Assembly (NCBI GenBank): GCA_963704005.1 | Contig: CAVPGJ010000005.1 | Span: 879,939 to 943,938, forward strand | Reading direction: 5' to 3' | From: AC-32 sp963704005 | GTDB lineage: Bacteria; Actinomycetota; Thermoleophilia; Gaiellales; Gaiellaceae | DNA: 64,000 bases | Shown: piece by piece, positions 43,579 through 50,950 of the stretch | Layout: each line of letters opens with the position of its first letter | Numbering within the stretch: position 1 is the first letter of the stretch | Program-made: the position numbers and the translations under genes | Notes under the pieces: generated by a model | Database searches by the model: none | What the model saw: the letters and a program-made list of their open reading frames with translations, nothing else | Told to the model about the DNA's origin: nothing

Positions 43579-44363
43579 TTGGTCGCCGCTCCCTTCAGGC
43601 CGAGGTACGCCTCGACGACCTGCTCGTCGGTGGCCACCTGGTTGTACGAGCCTTCGGCGATCTTGATGCCGTGATCGAGCGCCATTACCCGGTCGGAGAT
43701 CCCCTCGACGACGTGCATGTCGTGCTCGATCACGAGGATCGTGTAGCCGCCCTCGTCGCGCAGTTTCCCGATCAGCTCCGTGATCTCGTGCGTCTCGACC
43801 GGGTTCATCCCGGCGGCGGGCTCGTCGAGGAGCAGGAGGCGGGCGTTCGTCGCCATCGCGCGCGCGATCTCGAGCCGCCGGCGGTTGGCGTACGAGAGCG
43901 AGTAGGCGGGCTGGTTCCAGCGGTAGCCCATCAGCCGCTGGCCGAAGAACGCGAGCCGCTGCTCGGCGAGCAGGTTGATCTCACGCTCCTCCCGGCGCAT
44001 GCCGGGCGTGCGCAGGACCGATCGGATCACGCCTGCGCGCGTATGCCCGTAGGCGGCGGCCATCACGTTCTCCTTGACAGTCATGTTCAGGAACAGCCGC
44101 AGCGTCTGGAAGGTGCGCGCGATTCCCTTGCGGGTGATCTTGCTCGGCGGCAGGCCCACGATCGACTCGCCGTCGAACAGGATCTCGCCTTCGTCGGGCC
44201 GGTAGACGCCGGTCACGAGGTTGAACAGGGTCGTCTTGCCGGCGCCGTTAGGGCCGATCACGCTGACGATCTCGTTCTCGGCGACGGAGAAGTCGAGGTT
44301 GTCGATCACCTGCAGTCCGCCGAACGCCTTCGAGACGTTCTTCAGCTCCAGCACCGCCGCCAT
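43575..44363 (-). CDS. livG: Liv-type ABC transporter ATP-binding protein LivG (operon 2)
   Basis: The 262-residue ATPase has Walker A SVIGPNGAGKTTLFNLVTG near residue 35-53, the LivG-type ITRKGIARTFQTLRLFLNM, signature region AYSLSYANRRRLEIARAMA, Walker B LLLLDEPAAGMNPVET and the H-loop LVIEHDMHVVEGISDRV. Start ATG 44363 overlaps the livM stop (TGATG). A longer upstream extension in this frame is a shadow of livM. Confidence 0.93.
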   Translation of the reverse strand: MAAVLELKNVSKAFGGLQVIDNLDFSVAENEIVSVIGPNGAGKTTLFNLVTGVYRPDEGEILFDGESIVGLPPSKITRKGIARTFQTLRLFLNMTVKENVMAAAYGHTRAGVIRSVLRTPGMRREEREINLLAEQRLAFFGQRLMGYRWNQPAYSLSYANRRRLEIARAMATNARLLLLDEPAAGMNPVETHEITELIGKLRDEGGYTILVIEHDMHVVEGISDRVMALDHGIKIAEGSYNQVATDEQVVEAYLGLKGAATK

Positions 44364-45844
44364 CAGGCGATCTCCACCTTCGCCGTCCCGAAGAGGCCCT
44401 GCGGCCGGGTCGCCATCAGCGCGATCAGGAGCACCCCGAAGAGCACGTAGCGGGTGACGGCCGGCTGTTGGATCAGGAGGTTCTCCCAGACGAACGCGGT
44501 CAGGACGAGCGTCGGTGGCACCACGGCCACGCGCCACCAGCCCTTGAGCTGAACGATCGTGATCACGAGGACGATCAGGGCGAGGTAGCCGTAGATCGCC
44601 AGCCGGTTCGGGTTGGTCGGGAGCAGGACCCAATGCTTGATCGCGCCGGTCAGGTACCCGCCGGAGGTGACCTGCCCGCTCGTCCCGCGCGGCCAGACGG
44701 CCTGCACGATCGCGTGCAGCGCGAAGCCGAGCGCGACGGTGGAGGCCACGGCGACCGCCATCTGCACCCGCGACTTCTTGAACAGCACCACGACCCCGAC
44801 GACCAAGCCGAGGTAGAACAGGGTGCGGGCGTTGTTCGGCGGCGAGGTCGAGTCGAGCACCTGGAAGGACACGATGATCGCCGTCGCGCCGGCGATCATG
44901 CCGGTCAGGCTGCCGGCGCCTCCGAGGATCACGACCGCGTAGATGAGGATCAGGACCTGGGTGCCGAAGTTCTGTGGGAAGGCGCCGGTCTGGGCGGCGG
45001 CGAACACGCTCCCCGCGAGGCCTGCGATCGCCGCTCCGAAGGAGAAGGCCATGATCTTCAGCCGATTGACCGGCATGCCCATCATCTCGGCCGCGAGCGG
45101 GTCCTCCCGCGAGGCCTTCCAGGCGCGCCCCGTTCGCGACTCGCTGACCAGGTGCAGGACGATCAGCACCACAATCACGCACCCGAAGAGGAACCAGTAA
45201 TAGCCCCGTGTCGAGGAGACGGTGAAGCTCTTCCCGAAGGCGGAGAAGCGGAGCGGGTCGATGTTGCCGAGGCCGTTCGAGCCGTTCGTGATGCCGTACG
45301 GGTCGGCGGAGTTCGTGAAGACGACGAAGGCCTGGCCGAAGAAGAGCGTCACGATTGCCAGGTAGTCGCCGAGCAGCCTCCTCGAGCTCGATCCGAGGAA
45401 CAGCCCGAGCACCGCGCACAGCACGACGGCCGTCAGGATCGAGTACTGGGCGGACCAGTGGTGCGTATAGACGTGTCCCTTCTCGTGATGGGTCCCCGAG
45501 AGGAAGGCGTAGGTGTAGGCGCCGAAGCCGAAGAACGCGACGTAGCCGAGGTCGAGCAGCCCGGCGAAGCCGACGACGACGTTGAGACCGAGCGCGAGCA
45601 GCGCGTAGATCAGGATGAAGAGGCCGTAGTTGTAGACGTTCGCTTCGCTGAGGGGAAGGAACGGCACCAGGACTGCCGGCGTGAGCAACGCGAGCTTGCC
45701 TGAGGGCGGCAGCTTCTCCCAGGTCCGCCCCAGCCAGTTGCGCCCCTCTCGCCGCTGGTCCTCCTCGGAGACCCAGCTGTCGACCCCGATCTGCGCGTTC
45801 GCGGCGACGGGAGGCTCGGGGGTCGGCGGTGAGGTGTCGGCCAT
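44363..45844 (-). CDS. livM: Liv-type ABC transporter permease LivM (operon 2)
   Basis: The 493-residue membrane protein is longer than usual for LivM (about 300-420). It has a soluble N-terminal stretch of about 45 residues, a LivM core with LGLNVVVGFAGLLDLGYVAFFGFGAYTYAFLSG, SRTGRAWKASREDPLAAEMMGM and FAGSVFAAAQTGAFPQNFG-like blocks, and extra hydrophobic segments after residue 350 that enlarge the C-terminus, ending MATRPQGLFGTAKVEIA. It sits four bases after livH. Confidence 0.9.
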   Translation of the reverse strand: MADTSPPTPEPPVAANAQIGVDSWVSEEDQRREGRNWLGRTWEKLPPSGKLALLTPAVLVPFLPLSEANVYNYGLFILIYALLALGLNVVVGFAGLLDLGYVAFFGFGAYTYAFLSGTHHEKGHVYTHHWSAQYSILTAVVLCAVLGLFLGSSSRRLLGDYLAIVTLFFGQAFVVFTNSADPYGITNGSNGLGNIDPLRFSAFGKSFTVSSTRGYYWFLFGCVIVVLIVLHLVSESRTGRAWKASREDPLAAEMMGMPVNRLKIMAFSFGAAIAGLAGSVFAAAQTGAFPQNFGTQVLILIYAVVILGGAGSLTGMIAGATAIIVSFQVLDSTSPPNNARTLFYLGLVVGVVVLFKKSRVQMAVAVASTVALGFALHAIVQAVWPRGTSGQVTSGGYLTGAIKHWVLLPTNPNRLAIYGYLALIVLVITIVQLKGWWRVAVVPPTLVLTAFVWENLLIQQPAVTRYVLFGVLLIALMATRPQGLFGTAKVEIA

Positions 45845-45848
45845 TTCC

Positions 45849-46874
45849 TCAGACCTTCTGCAGCGCCGGCGTCCCGAGCAGGCCGCTCGGCCGGATCAGC
45901 ATCACGCTGATCAGAATCCCGAACACCACCAGGTCGGCGACGTTGCCGTTCAGGTAGCCCTTCGCCCAGGACTCGACCAGCCCGACCAGGAGGCCGCCGA
46001 GCATCGCGCCGGGAATGCTGCCGATCCCGCCCACGACGGCCGCGGTGAAGCCCTTCAGGCCCGCGAGGAAGCCCACCAGGTAGTAGATCTGGCTGTAGAC
46101 CAGGCCGAACATCACCCCGGCCGCGCCGCCGAGCGCCGAGCCGACGAAGAACGTGGTCGCGATCACGCGGTCGGGGTCGATGCCCATCATCGCGGCCGCT
46201 TCCCGGTCGAACGAGACCGCGCGCATCGCCTTTCCGAACTGCGTCCAGCGCACGAGCGCGACCAGCGCGACCATCAGCAGCAGGGCCCCCAGTATGACCA
46301 TCACGCCCAGGTAAGAGACGAACACGCCGGTCGCGCCGCCGAGGTGAATCCCGTTGTAGCTGATCAGGTCGTAGCCGTCGTAGTTGCGGTAGTCCGCGCC
46401 CAACAGGAGCAACACCGAATTCTCGAGGAAGAACGCGACCCCGAGTGCCGAGATCAGCGGCGCGATCCGGGGTGCGTCGCGCAGCGGCCGGTAGGCGAAG
46501 CGCTCGATCGCCAGGCCGAGAAAGCCGGAGCCGAGCATCGCCACGAGGAACATGCAGAGGACGAGCAGCGCGACCGGAATCGCCGGGCTCAGCGGCCCGC
46601 CGAGCAATGTCAAGACGCCGAAGCCGATGAAGGCGCCGATCATGTAGACGTCTCCGTGGGCGAAGTTGAGCAGCTTCAGGATCCCGTAGACCAGCGAGTA
46701 GCCGAGCGCGATCAGGGCGTAGATGCTGCCCAGGATGATCCCGTTCACCGTGAGCTGGAGGAAGAACGTCCAGCCCTGGCTCGGCGACAGGTAGACGGCG
46801 TAGACGACCCAGACGACGAGCAACACGCCCAGGCCGGCCAGGTTTCCGAGCGCCTGTCGGGGAGTCGGGCTCAC
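45849..46874 (-). CDS. livH: Liv-type ABC transporter permease LivH (operon 2)
   Basis: The 341-residue membrane protein has LivH motifs GIILGSIYALIALGYSLVYGILKLLNFAHGDVYMIGAF near residue 44-80, KAMRAVSFDREAAAMMGIDPDRVI in the cytoplasmic coupling region near 214-237, and the closing VMLIRPSGLLGTP. The GTG start at 46874 lies inside an RNA inverted repeat (46872-46903), so its translation may depend on folding of the upstream spacer. Confidence 0.92.
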   Translation of the reverse strand: MSPTPRQALGNLAGLGVLLVVWVVYAVYLSPSQGWTFFLQLTVNGIILGSIYALIALGYSLVYGILKLLNFAHGDVYMIGAFIGFGVLTLLGGPLSPAIPVALLVLCMFLVAMLGSGFLGLAIERFAYRPLRDAPRIAPLISALGVAFFLENSVLLLLGADYRNYDGYDLISYNGIHLGGATGVFVSYLGVMVILGALLLMVALVALVRWTQFGKAMRAVSFDREAAAMMGIDPDRVIATTFFVGSALGGAAGVMFGLVYSQIYYLVGFLAGLKGFTAAVVGGIGSIPGAMLGGLLVGLVESWAKGYLNGNVADLVVFGILISVMLIRPSGLLGTPALQKV

Positions 46875-46932
46875 GTCGCTTCTACTCTCTCAGAAGCGAC
46901 GTGCGGCCCATCGGGATGGGCCGCACGTCGCT
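46872..46932 (-). promoter_or_regulatory. Three-segment alternative hairpin over the livH start (operon 2)
   Basis: On the minus strand, segment 1 (AGCGACGTGCGGCCCAT, 46932-46916) pairs perfectly over 17 bases with the first part of segment 2 around a CCCG loop. The later part of segment 2 (CACGTCGCTTCT) pairs over 12 bases with segment 3 (AGAAGCGACGTG, 46883-46872), which ends in the livH GTG. The two pairings share CACGTCGC and so exclude each other. Segment 1 starts 20 bases after the binding-protein stop, close enough for a terminating ribosome to affect it. Confidence 0.65.
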
Positions 46933-46952
46933 CTCGAATCGGAACGGTTTTG

Positions 46953-48146
46953 CTAGCCGACTCGTTTGAAGGAGCCGTTCTTCTGGATCTGGAAGATCCC
47001 GAAGGCGGCCGGAAGGTTCATCTCGCCGCTCTTCTTGAACGAGACCTTGAACCCAAGAAGCGAGGTCGCCAGTTTCGTCTTCGCGATCTGCTTCCGTACC
47101 GCGGCGCGGGTCGTCTTGCCGTGACCGGCCTTGCACGCCGCGGTGATCGCCAGCGTGTCGACCTGCGCGGCCACATACGACGGCAGTCCGAAGAACTCGC
47201 CGTTGCCACCGTGCGCCTTCACGTAGGCCTTGACAACCGGATCAGCGGGGTTGTACGGGAACGCCGAGTCGTACGAGCCCGCGATCTTCCAGACGCCAGG
47301 AGCGAACAAGCCGTCCGAGCCGAACAGCTTGATGTTCCCCTTGCCGGCTGCCTGCAACTGCTGGCCGAACGCCTGGGCCTGCGGAGCAAGCTGCCAGGGG
47401 ATGTAGATGCCCTGGTAGTTCGAGGGGATCTTCGCGATCGCCGCAGAGAAGTCCGAGTCCTTCTGGCTGATCGAGTCGCGCTTCGTCGTGACACTGCGGC
47501 CGTTGAGGATCTTCTGCACCCCGTCGGCCAGGCCCTGCGAATACGTCTCCTGGTCGTCGATGATGTAGACCCTCTTCCACTTCAGCTTCTTGGTCATGTA
47601 GTTCGCGACCGTCGGGCCCTGCTGGCCGTCGTTCGGAACCGTCCGGTAGAAGTAGCCGACCCGGTTGCCGTCCGTGTGGCCGTCCGTGAGCGTGACGCGG
47701 GTCGCAGACCCGGAGACGAAGCCGAGGCCGCCCGCCTTGTAGGCGGACGTCGACGCCACGACCTCCTGGCTGCCGGCTGGGCCGACCACTGCCAGGAGCT
47801 TGGAGTTCGACTTGAACGACTGCGCGACCTTGACCGCGAACGCCGTATCGACGCCGAGCTGCGTGTCGCCCAGCTTCAGCTGGATCTTCTGGTTCCGGTT
47901 CGCCTTGTTGGCATTCCAGCGCTTGACGAAGGCCTTGGCCCAACGGACCTGCTGGTTTCCGATATCCGAAGCGGGCCCCGTGATCGGAGCCGCCATGCCG
48001 ATCGTGCGGAGCTTCCCGCACTTGACCGACGCCGTCGCCAGCGAGCTCGCCTTCGCCCGGGCCGGCGCGTTGGCCGAGCCCCAGGCGGTGGCAGCGAGAA
48101 TCGACAAGGCCACGGCAAAGACCGCGGCCACCATCACTTTCTTCAT
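46953..48146 (-). CDS. Liv-type ABC transporter substrate-binding protein 2
   Basis: The 397-residue secreted binding protein starts at ATG 48146, set by GGGAGGAGGG upstream. A signal peptide (MKKVMVAAVFAVALSILAAT) has no lipobox Cys. The mature protein shows the Leu/Ile/Val-binding fold: IGMAAPITGPASDIGNQQVRW, LLAVVGPAGSQEVVASTSAYK near 137-157, RVYIIDDQETYSQGLADGVQ near 205-224 and GSDGLFAPGVWK later. It differs strongly from the other binding protein in the window, so the two transporters probably take different substrates. Confidence 0.9.
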   Translation of the reverse strand: MKKVMVAAVFAVALSILAATAWGSANAPARAKASSLATASVKCGKLRTIGMAAPITGPASDIGNQQVRWAKAFVKRWNANKANRNQKIQLKLGDTQLGVDTAFAVKVAQSFKSNSKLLAVVGPAGSQEVVASTSAYKAGGLGFVSGSATRVTLTDGHTDGNRVGYFYRTVPNDGQQGPTVANYMTKKLKWKRVYIIDDQETYSQGLADGVQKILNGRSVTTKRDSISQKDSDFSAAIAKIPSNYQGIYIPWQLAPQAQAFGQQLQAAGKGNIKLFGSDGLFAPGVWKIAGSYDSAFPYNPADPVVKAYVKAHGGNGEFFGLPSYVAAQVDTLAITAACKAGHGKTTRAAVRKQIAKTKLATSLLGFKVSFKKSGEMNLPAAFGIFQIQKNGSFKRVG

Positions 48147-48195
48147 GTTGCCCTCCTCCCGTTCCTTTGAATACGAGGTGAGACGTAGGTGCCGA

Positions 48196-48912
48196 TCATT
48201 CGATTGCCTCATACGCGCGCGAGGCCGGATCGCCCGCCGGGTGGAACACGGCGACGATCCTCATGGGTGAGTCGCCGCTGTTCTCGAGCGAGTGCTCGAG
48301 GAGCGGTGGTAGGTGGATGCACGTGCCCCGCGATACGGGCTCGTGCGAGCCGTCGATGTGGAGCATGCCCTCGCCCTCGAGCACGTAGATCACCTCGTCG
48401 TAGACGTGGCTGTGCTCGGGTGCGCGGCCCGGGGCGATGATCCCGTAGAACTGGGTCAGCTCGGTGCAGCCGACCTCGTCGGTGACCAGGTAGCGGAACT
48501 CCCGGTCGCCGCTGGCCGTGAGCACCGGCTGGTCGTCGTAGCGGACGATCCGCTGCCCGTTGAGCTGCGGGGCTGAGGACTGGGGCGCGACGGCCGAGAC
48601 GAGCAGCAGCGTCTCCGGGCCCGGATTGTCGACCTCGTAGCTCTCGCCGGAAACCAGGTAGGCGGCGGTTCCCGGCTCGAGCTCGAACTCTTCGCCGCCG
48701 ACGATCAGCGTGGCCCGGCCCGCTGCCGCGTACAGGACCTCCTGGACGCCGTTCAGGGTGCGCGGCCGCGAGCGGCCGGGGTCGTAGCGGGCGACGTGCA
48801 GCTCGAGCAGCTCGGAGCCGAAGGAGGCGTCGATCGCAACCGCCCGCTCGGCGGTGTCGCCCTCGACTCGCGCGGATCGAAGATCCCGCTCGGATACCGC
48901 ATGCCCCGGCAC
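48196..48912 (-). CDS. Bicupin protein
   Basis: The 238-residue protein has two cupin barrels. The N-terminal one (residues 25-115) has VLYAAAGRATLIVGGEEFELEPGTAAYL but lacks obvious metal His residues. The C-terminal one keeps the metal set: PEHSHVYDEVIYVLEGEG (H-x-H-x(n)-E) and a later His in PPLLEHSLEN. Bicupins include (S)-ureidoglycine aminohydrolase and oxalate enzymes; with amino-acid and amide enzymes nearby, the first is a fair guess but not supported by specific residues. GTG 48912 is chosen for its GGGAG site. It lies between the threonine-dehydratase-like gene and binding-protein gene 2, all on the minus strand. Confidence 0.75.
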   Translation of the reverse strand: MPGHAVSERDLRSARVEGDTAERAVAIDASFGSELLELHVARYDPGRSRPRTLNGVQEVLYAAAGRATLIVGGEEFELEPGTAAYLVSGESYEVDNPGPETLLLVSAVAPQSSAPQLNGQRIVRYDDQPVLTASGDREFRYLVTDEVGCTELTQFYGIIAPGRAPEHSHVYDEVIYVLEGEGMLHIDGSHEPVSRGTCIHLPPLLEHSLENSGDSPMRIVAVFHPAGDPASRAYEAIE

Positions 48913-48944
48913 CGGAGCATTCTCCCACGCAAATTGCGCGATTC

Positions 48945-49883
48945 CTAGGGGGTCTGACCCTCCAGGATCGCCGCCAACACAGAGGCGTCGATGTTCCCGC
49001 CGGAGACGATGCAGGCCACGGTTCCATCGCCTCCGTGACCGGCCAGCGCGGCCGCGAGCGCGAGCGCTCCCGCGCCTTCGGCGACCACGCGGGCGCGCTC
49101 CGCGAGCAGGCGGACTGCGGCGGCGGTCTCGTCCAGCGGCACGGCAAACGCCCCGTCGAGCGCCTCGCGCGCGCGCGGCCACATCTCCGGCAGCACCATC
49201 GGTGCGCCGGCGCCGTCCACGAACGAGGTCGCGTACTCGATCGGCACTGGCTCGCCTGCCGCGAAGGCCGCGGTCAGCGGCGCACCGGGCTCCGGCTCGA
49301 CGGCGTAGACGTGCGTCTCGGGCCGCAGCGCCTTGACCGCGCTCGCGATCCCGACGCTCAGCCCGCCGCCGCCGAACGGGACGAGCACCACGTCGGGAGC
49401 GGGGAGGTCCTCCAGCAGCTCGAGCCCGATCGTGCCGTTGCCGGCCATCACGCGCTCGTCCTGAACGGGGTGGACGAAGACGCCGCCTGCCTCCGGGTAG
49501 CTCGAGGTCTCGAGCGCCTCCCACCAGCGGTCGTAGGGCACCTTGTCGATCCGCGCGCCGAGCCGCTCCATCGCCGCGAGCTTGGTCTGGGGCGCATGGT
49601 CCGGGACGACCACCGTGCAGGGGACGCCGAGCTCGCGCGCGATCCAGGCGACGCCCTGGCCCATGTTCCCGGCCGTCGCGGTGACGACTCCGGCCTGAAG
49701 CTCCTCGGGCGGGATCTGCAGCACGGCGTTGGTGGCCCCACGCAGCTTGAAGGAGCCGATCGGCTGCAGATTCTCGAGCTTCAGGTAGATCTCGCCGTCG
49801 TGCTGGAGGCGCACGAGCGGCGTGCGCAGGACGCGCCCCTTCAGGCGCTCGCGCGCCGCCTCGACCTCTGCGAGCGGGATCAG
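48945..49883 (-). CDS. Threonine-dehydratase-like PLP lyase (EutB/BhcB-type context)
   Basis: This fold-type II PLP enzyme shows the Schiff-base Lys in GSFKLRGATNAV near residue 43-54, ATAGNMGQGVAW, the phosphate loop VPFGGGGLSVGIA near 167-179 and SGGNIDASVL near the end. From GTG 49814 it would be 289 residues and lack the first helix. The frame upstream reads IPLAEVEAARERLKGRVLRT, the standard N-terminus, back to CTG 49883, which overlaps the cyclodeaminase stop (CTGA). I take CTG as start, giving 312 residues. Its coupling to an ornithine-cyclodeaminase-like gene recalls the EutB-EutC pair of ectoine use and the BhcB-BhcD pair of the beta-hydroxyaspartate cycle; the reaction here is unknown. 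Confidence 0.82.
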   Translation of the reverse strand: MIPLAEVEAARERLKGRVLRTPLVRLQHDGEIYLKLENLQPIGSFKLRGATNAVLQIPPEELQAGVVTATAGNMGQGVAWIARELGVPCTVVVPDHAPQTKLAAMERLGARIDKVPYDRWWEALETSSYPEAGGVFVHPVQDERVMAGNGTIGLELLEDLPAPDVVLVPFGGGGLSVGIASAVKALRPETHVYAVEPEPGAPLTAAFAAGEPVPIEYATSFVDGAGAPMVLPEMWPRAREALDGAFAVPLDETAAAVRLLAERARVVAEGAGALALAAALAGHGGDGTVACIVSGGNIDASVLAAILEGQTP

Positions 49884-50845
49884 AAAGGCACCGCCGAGCC
49901 GACGCCCTCGGCGCGGGCGCGCTCGTAGACGTGCTCCGCGGCGGCGAGGTCCTCGACGCCGAGGCCGAGCGACTTGAAGACGGTCAGCTCCTCCGTGTCG
50001 CGGCGGCCCTCTGCCGAGCCGATGAGCACCTCGCCCAGCTCGGCGCGGATCGAGTCAGGGCCGAGCCCGGCCAGGAGGTAGTCGCCGGCCTCGTTCACGA
50101 GCGACTCGCGCGCGTCGCAGAAGAGCGCCGCCTCGGCCATCGTCTCGTCGTCGAGCTCGCGCGCGGTCGGGATCGACGAGCCGACCGCGTTCACGTGCAC
50201 GCCGGGGGCAAGCCACGAGCGCTCGAGCACCGGCTCGCGCGACGAGGTCGCCGTCACGACAACGTCGGCCCCGGCCACGGCTGCCTCGGCGCTCTCGGCC
50301 ACCTCGACCGCTAGCTCGGTCTCCCCCGCGACGGCGCGCGCGTGCTCGGGTGTCCGGCTCCAGATCCGCACCTTCTCGAAACTGCGCACGTGCGGCAGCG
50401 CCTCCAGGTGTGAGCGGGCCTGCACGCCGGCGCCGAGGATCGCCAGCTCTCTGGCGTCTTCCCGCGCCAACGCCCGGGTCGCTACCGCCGACACCGCCGC
50501 CGTGCGAACCGCGGTCACCGCCGAGGCGTCCAGCAGCGCGCGCAGCTGCCCGGTTTCGCCGTCGCAGAGCAGCACGCCGCCCTGGTGGGCGTCGAGCCCT
50601 CGGGCCGGGTTCTCGGGGAAGATGCAGATCGCCTTCAACCCGTACGCGCGCTGCGGCTCGGAGCGGTGCGCGGGCATCAGGCCCATCAGGGTCTGCTCCT
50701 CCGGCGGACGGATCACGAAGCGCAGCGGCTGCCAGGCGCGCCCGCGCGCGAGATCCGAGAGCGCGGCCTCCATCAGCTCGATGCACTCGTCCATCGGCAG
50801 CAGCCGCCGGACGTCGTCGTGGGAGAGGACGAGGAGCTCGGTCAT
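49880..50845 (-). CDS. Ornithine-cyclodeaminase/mu-crystallin-family protein
   Basis: The 321-residue NAD(P)-binding protein has the family N-terminus VLSHDDVRRLLPMDECIELME, RFVIRPPEEQTLMGLMPAH (substrate-binding Arg), the Lys in YGLKAICIFPEN, the Rossmann region LAILGAGVQARSHLEAL near residue 132-148 and HVNAVGSSIPTARELDDE. The family includes imine reductases and ring-closing deaminases (EutC, BhcD and others). It is read before the threonine-dehydratase-like gene with overlapping stop and start, so the two enzymes probably act in sequence. Repeat copy 6 precedes its ATG by 31 bases. Confidence 0.88.
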   Translation of the reverse strand: MTELLVLSHDDVRRLLPMDECIELMEAALSDLARGRAWQPLRFVIRPPEEQTLMGLMPAHRSEPQRAYGLKAICIFPENPARGLDAHQGGVLLCDGETGQLRALLDASAVTAVRTAAVSAVATRALAREDARELAILGAGVQARSHLEALPHVRSFEKVRIWSRTPEHARAVAGETELAVEVAESAEAAVAGADVVVTATSSREPVLERSWLAPGVHVNAVGSSIPTARELDDETMAEAALFCDARESLVNEAGDYLLAGLGPDSIRAELGEVLIGSAEGRRDTEELTVFKSLGLGVEDLAAAEHVYERARAEGVGSAVPF

Positions 50846-50875
50846 TCCTAGCGCGGAAGCCTCTCACGTCTGGTG

Positions 50876-50950
50876 TATCGACCCGTCATTTCAGACGGCC
50901 GGACGCGCAAGGCTCGCCCGGCCTGATGTCGGCATCGCAAGACGATGCCT
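50876..50950 (-). repeat. Dispersed two-hairpin element, copy 6
   Basis: Minus-strand copy starting at the aldo/keto reductase stop, with left hairpin GGCATCG-TCT-TGCGATGCC, then ACATCAGGCCGGGCGAGC, an imperfect second hairpin with CGCGTCCGGCC, and the tail CCGTCTGAAATGACGGGTCGA (one base different in the core). It ends 30 bases before the cyclodeaminase-like ATG at 50845. Confidence 0.8.

Noticed and set aside
48945..50845. A complete ectoine-degradation or beta-hydroxyaspartate cluster
   Set aside because: The two enzymes resemble EutB/EutC or BhcB/BhcD, but no EutA, DoeB-type deacetylase or BhcC aldolase is visible nearby, so naming the pathway would be unsupported.
728..50950. CRISPR array or riboswitch family as the explanation for the dispersed element
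   Set aside because: The copies are far apart, vary in sequence with conserved pairing, and precede genes of unrelated function, which fits neither class.
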